Assembly: GCA_019113665.1 (NCBI GenBank)
Contig: DXGW01000147.1
Span: forward strand, 1 to 8,888
Source: Candidatus Alistipes excrementipullorum
GTDB lineage: Bacteria; Bacteroidota; Bacteroidia; Bacteroidales; Rikenellaceae
DNA: 8,888 nucleotides
Reading direction: 5' to 3'
A program made the position numbers and the translations under genes. The notes beneath the pieces were generated by a model. It saw only the letters and a list, made by a program, of their open reading frames with translations, did not search any database and was not told the origin of the DNA. Positions 7,322 through 8,888 of the stretch are shown here, in pieces; within the stretch, counting starts at the first letter, position 1; every line of letters begins with the position of its first letter.

Positions 7322-7349
7322 AAAAATCGGCGCGAAAGTGCCGATTTTT
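7322..7349 (-). terminator. Intrinsic terminator of the glmS-engB operon
   Basis: GCCGATTTTT (7340-7349) and AAAAATCGGC (7322-7331) form a 10-bp stem around an 8-nt loop. Read on the minus strand, the stem begins at the base right after the engB TAA (7352-7350) and ends in a run of five U, the classical layout of a rho-independent terminator. It also has a 7-T run on the plus strand, but no plus-strand gene leads into it, so it serves engB. Confidence 0.85.
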
Positions 7350-7949
7350 TTAACAATTTATGAAACTTTTCCTTATATACTCCAGTATCTCATCGCGTCC
7401 GCGTCCGTCGCTGCTCGACGTCATGAACATCGCGGGCAGCGTCTCCCACTGCTCCGAGAGCGTGCGCCGGTATCGCTCGACACTCCGCGCAAGCTGGGTT
7501 GCCGAGAGTTTGTCGCACTTGGTGAAGACTATCGCGAACGGTACGCCGTGCATGCCGAGCATCTCGATGAACTTGAGGTCTATGCGCTGCGGCTCAAGCC
7601 GCGAATCGACCAGCACCATGAGCAGGTGCATCTTCTCGCAGCGGAGAACGTAGTCGGTGATAATCTTCGAGAAGTCGTCGCGCATGCTCTTCGAGGTGCG
7701 TGCATAGCCGTAGCCCGGAAGGTCGACCAGATACCACTCGTCATCGATGAGGAAATGGTTGATAAGGCGGGTCTTGCCCGGTGTCCCCGAGACCTTGGCC
7801 AGGCCCTTGCGGCCCGTAAGCATGTTGATGAGCGACGACTTGCCGACGTTGCTGCGCCCGATGAACGCTATGTCGGGCAGTTTGTCCTTCGGTACCTGCC
7901 CGATGCGTTCGGAACTGCACTTGAATTCGGCCTTTCTGATTGGGTTCAT
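7350..7949 (-). CDS. engB: Ribosome-biogenesis GTPase EngB (YsxC/YihA)
   Basis: This 199-residue TRAFAC-class GTPase acts in assembly of the large ribosomal subunit and is usually essential. All G motifs are visible: G1 GRSNVGKSS (31-39), the G2 region GTPGKT (55-60), G3 DLPGYGYA (76-83), G4 TKCDK (143-147) and G5 TSSSDGRG (177-184). The YGYA after DLPG and the SGTPGKTRLINHF signature are diagnostic of this subfamily, and the length (about 200) is normal. The start lies 4 nt after the glmS stop with no promoter of its own in the gap, so it depends on the glmS promoter and may be translationally coupled to glmS. Its stop codon directly abuts the terminator stem. Confidence 0.97.
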   Translation of the reverse strand: MNPIRKAEFKCSSERIGQVPKDKLPDIAFIGRSNVGKSSLINMLTGRKGLAKVSGTPGKTRLINHFLIDDEWYLVDLPGYGYARTSKSMRDDFSKIITDYVLRCEKMHLLMVLVDSRLEPQRIDLKFIEMLGMHGVPFAIVFTKCDKLSATQLARSVERYRRTLSEQWETLPAMFMTSSSDGRGRDEILEYIRKSFINC

Positions 7950-7953
7950 GGTG

Positions 7954-8718
7954 TTATTCTACGGTTACTGATTTTGCAAGATTGCGCGGCTGGTCGACGT
8001 CACGCCCCTTGTTGACGGCTATGTAGTAGGCCAGCAGCTGGAGCGGCACCGATGTCAGCAGGGGCGACAGGCACTCGCAGACCTCGGGTATCTCGATCAC
8101 GTAGTCGGCGATCCTCGAGGCTACGGTGTCGCCCTCGGTGACGATGGCCACGACACGGCCGCCGCGGGCCTTGACCTGCTGTATGTTGCTGACGGTCTTG
8201 TCGTAGATGCTGTCCGACGTGGCTATCACGACCGTCGGCATCTCGTTGTCGACAAGGGCTATGGGCCCGTGCTTCATCTCGGCCGCCGGATAGCCTTCGG
8301 CGTGTATGTACGATATCTCTTTCAGCTTCAGCGCGCCCTCGAGTGCCGTGGGGTAGTTGTATCCGCGGCCGAGGTAGAGGAAGTTGTGGGCATAGGTGAA
8401 TATTTTGGAGAGCTCGCGTATGCGGCCGTCGAGCTCCAGCACGCGCCCTATAAGTGCCGGCATGTCGCGCAGCTGGCGTGCGATTTGGCTGAAGCGGCCG
8501 TCATCGAGCGTCCCCTTCATGCGGCCGGGCTCTTTCGATCCGGCGAAATGCTTCAGCGCCTCGACCTTGCCGCGTGACTTGTAGACGTTGAGTCCGCCGT
8601 TATCGTCCATGAGCGCGGCACCGGCGCTGTCGTAGCCCCTGTATTCGAGTCGGTGCAGACCCTTTATCAGGATCGGATATGCCTGACGTCTGCCTGTGTA
8701 TCCTACAATTCCACACAT
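7954..8718 (-). CDS. glmS: Internally deleted glucosamine-6-phosphate synthase (truncated GlmS)
   Basis: GlmS normally makes glucosamine 6-phosphate from fructose 6-phosphate and glutamine, the first step to UDP-GlcNAc, and has about 610 residues. This frame encodes 254. Residues 1-60 match the start of the glutaminase domain, with the nucleophile Cys2 (MCGIVGY) and HRLEYRGYDSAG. From about residue 68 the sequence is the last third of the isomerase domain: LSKIFTYAHNFLYLGRG, then ALEGALKLKEISYIHAE with E127, K131 and E134 (E. coli E481, K485, E488), H150 (H504) and the end LAKSVTVE with K249 (K603). Lost are HTRWATHG, the NGIIEN oxyanion segment, the glutaminase aspartate and the whole first SIS domain (ACGTS, SQSGETADT). 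Neither half reaction should be possible. The junction is in frame near 8518-8540. Start and stop are normal. The ATG at 8718 is used because Cys2 must follow Met; an in-frame ATG at 8766 lies upstream of the promoter's -7 box. A misassembly is the main alternative. Confidence 0.9.
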   Translation of the reverse strand: MCGIVGYTGRRQAYPILIKGLHRLEYRGYDSAGAALMDDNGGLNVYKSRGKVEALKHFAGSKEPGRMKGTLDDGRFSQIARQLRDMPALIGRVLELDGRIRELSKIFTYAHNFLYLGRGYNYPTALEGALKLKEISYIHAEGYPAAEMKHGPIALVDNEMPTVVIATSDSIYDKTVSNIQQVKARGGRVVAIVTEGDTVASRIADYVIEIPEVCECLSPLLTSVPLQLLAYYIAVNKGRDVDQPRNLAKSVTVE

Positions 8719-8755
8719 AATATTCAATATTCCAATATGTCGGGGTGTGTTGCGG

Positions 8756-8787
8756 CAAATGTACAAAAAGGTGGGCGCAGAGCCAAA
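8756..8787 (-). promoter_or_regulatory. Near-consensus Bacteroidota promoter for glmS-engB
   Basis: On the minus strand TTTG (8787-8784) is followed by exactly 20 nt and then TACATTTG (8763-8756), a perfect -7 TAnnTTTG. This is the best promoter in the window. Transcription should start at about 8750-8752, giving a leader of about 33 nt before the ATG at 8718. The leader is too short for a glmS ribozyme, and none is expected in this phylum. Confidence 0.85.
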
Positions 8788-8823
8788 CCGAAAGCAAGGT
8801 TTTCGATGTCCGGCCGGCCGAAA

Positions 8824-8865
8824 CGCTTCCCATACTCTTCCAACCGCCTCCCGTATTCTTCCAAC
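8824..8865. repeat. Two abutting 21-bp direct repeats upstream of glmS
   Basis: Positions 8824-8844 and 8845-8865 are head-to-tail copies of one 21-bp unit, identical at 18 of 21 positions; all three differences are transitions (8827/8848, 8832/8853, 8835/8856). The shared core includes TCTTCCAAC. They lie about 40 bp upstream of the -33 box of the glmS promoter. The 21-bp period is about two helical turns, so both copies present the same DNA face, as paired operator sites often do. A chance duplication is also possible. Confidence 0.55.
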
Positions 8866-8873
8866 TATACGGG
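8850..8873. repeat. Inverted repeat in the glmS upstream region
   Basis: CCCGTAT (8850-8856) and ATACGGG (8867-8873) form a 7-bp stem around a 10-nt loop, using the start of the second 21-bp repeat as its left arm. The right arm is part of a partly repeated TATACGG motif (8866-8872 and 8877-8883, 11 bp apart). It could be a terminator stem of a gene beyond the right edge, an operator, or chance; there is no T run next to it. No coding region is supported between 8764 and 8888. Confidence 0.35.
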
Positions 8874-8888
8874 AAATATACGGAATTG

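Noticed and set aside
8719..8755. glmS ribozyme in the leader
   Set aside because: The leader is only about 33 nt, far too short, and this ribozyme is known from Firmicutes and related groups.
8719..8766. Longer start for GlmS at ATG 8766
   Set aside because: GlmS needs Cys at position 2, given by the ATG at 8718, and the longer start lies upstream of the predicted transcription start.
1..8888. tRNA or rRNA genes, CRISPR arrays, insertion sequences or phage genes
   Set aside because: No cloverleaf-like segment, regularly spaced repeats, transposase or integrase motifs were seen; the gene content is housekeeping plus one efflux operon.
8884..8888. AATTG at both the first and last bases of the window
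   Set aside because: Five bases in AT-rich spacer are expected by chance and do not indicate a circular or terminally repeated element.

Overview
The window looks like a piece of a Bacteroidota chromosome of moderately high GC, plausibly a member of the Bacteroidales such as Alistipes/Rikenellaceae (the lineage is inferred). Three TAnnTTTG promoter elements, the -7 consensus of this phylum, lie in front of genes. The starts carry no strong Shine-Dalgarno sequence. The first operon ends in a small protein of a type found beside RND pumps in Bacteroidota.

Layout. (1) 36-4466, plus strand: a tight three-gene efflux operon with gaps of 5 and 4 nt. It encodes a lipoprotein periplasmic adaptor, a 1035-residue RND inner-membrane pump and a 97-residue companion protein of the PG0541/PII-like type. 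No outer-membrane TolC-type channel is in view; it may lie to the left. (2) 4467-4644: a non-coding spacer with two strong, mutually exclusive hairpins, then a promoter whose -7 box ends only 4 nt before the next ATG. (3) 4645-6242, plus strand: a two-gene unit with a 2-nt gap, encoding a PhnP-like metallo-beta-lactamase-fold hydrolase and a classical SDR oxidoreductase. It is closed by a perfect 14-bp hairpin shared with the convergent gene. (4) 6335-7276, minus strand: prs (PRPP synthetase) with its own promoter. (5) 7350-8718, minus strand: glmS and engB (ysxC/yihA), 4 nt apart, with a near-consensus promoter upstream and an intrinsic terminator starting at the engB stop codon. (6) 8764-8888: non-coding, with two abutting 21-bp repeats and a hairpin.

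The most striking observation is glmS. Its reading frame is open, its start and stop are canonical and its promoter is excellent, but the product has only 254 residues instead of about 610. The first ~60 residues of the glutaminase domain are joined in frame to the last ~185 residues of the isomerase domain, so about 355 internal codons are absent. Either this is a real in-frame deletion in a normally essential gene (implying a second copy, amino-sugar salvage or a mixed population) or it is an assembly misjoin. The second point of interest is the small PII-like protein encoded with the RND pump. The other genes look like ordinary core genes.
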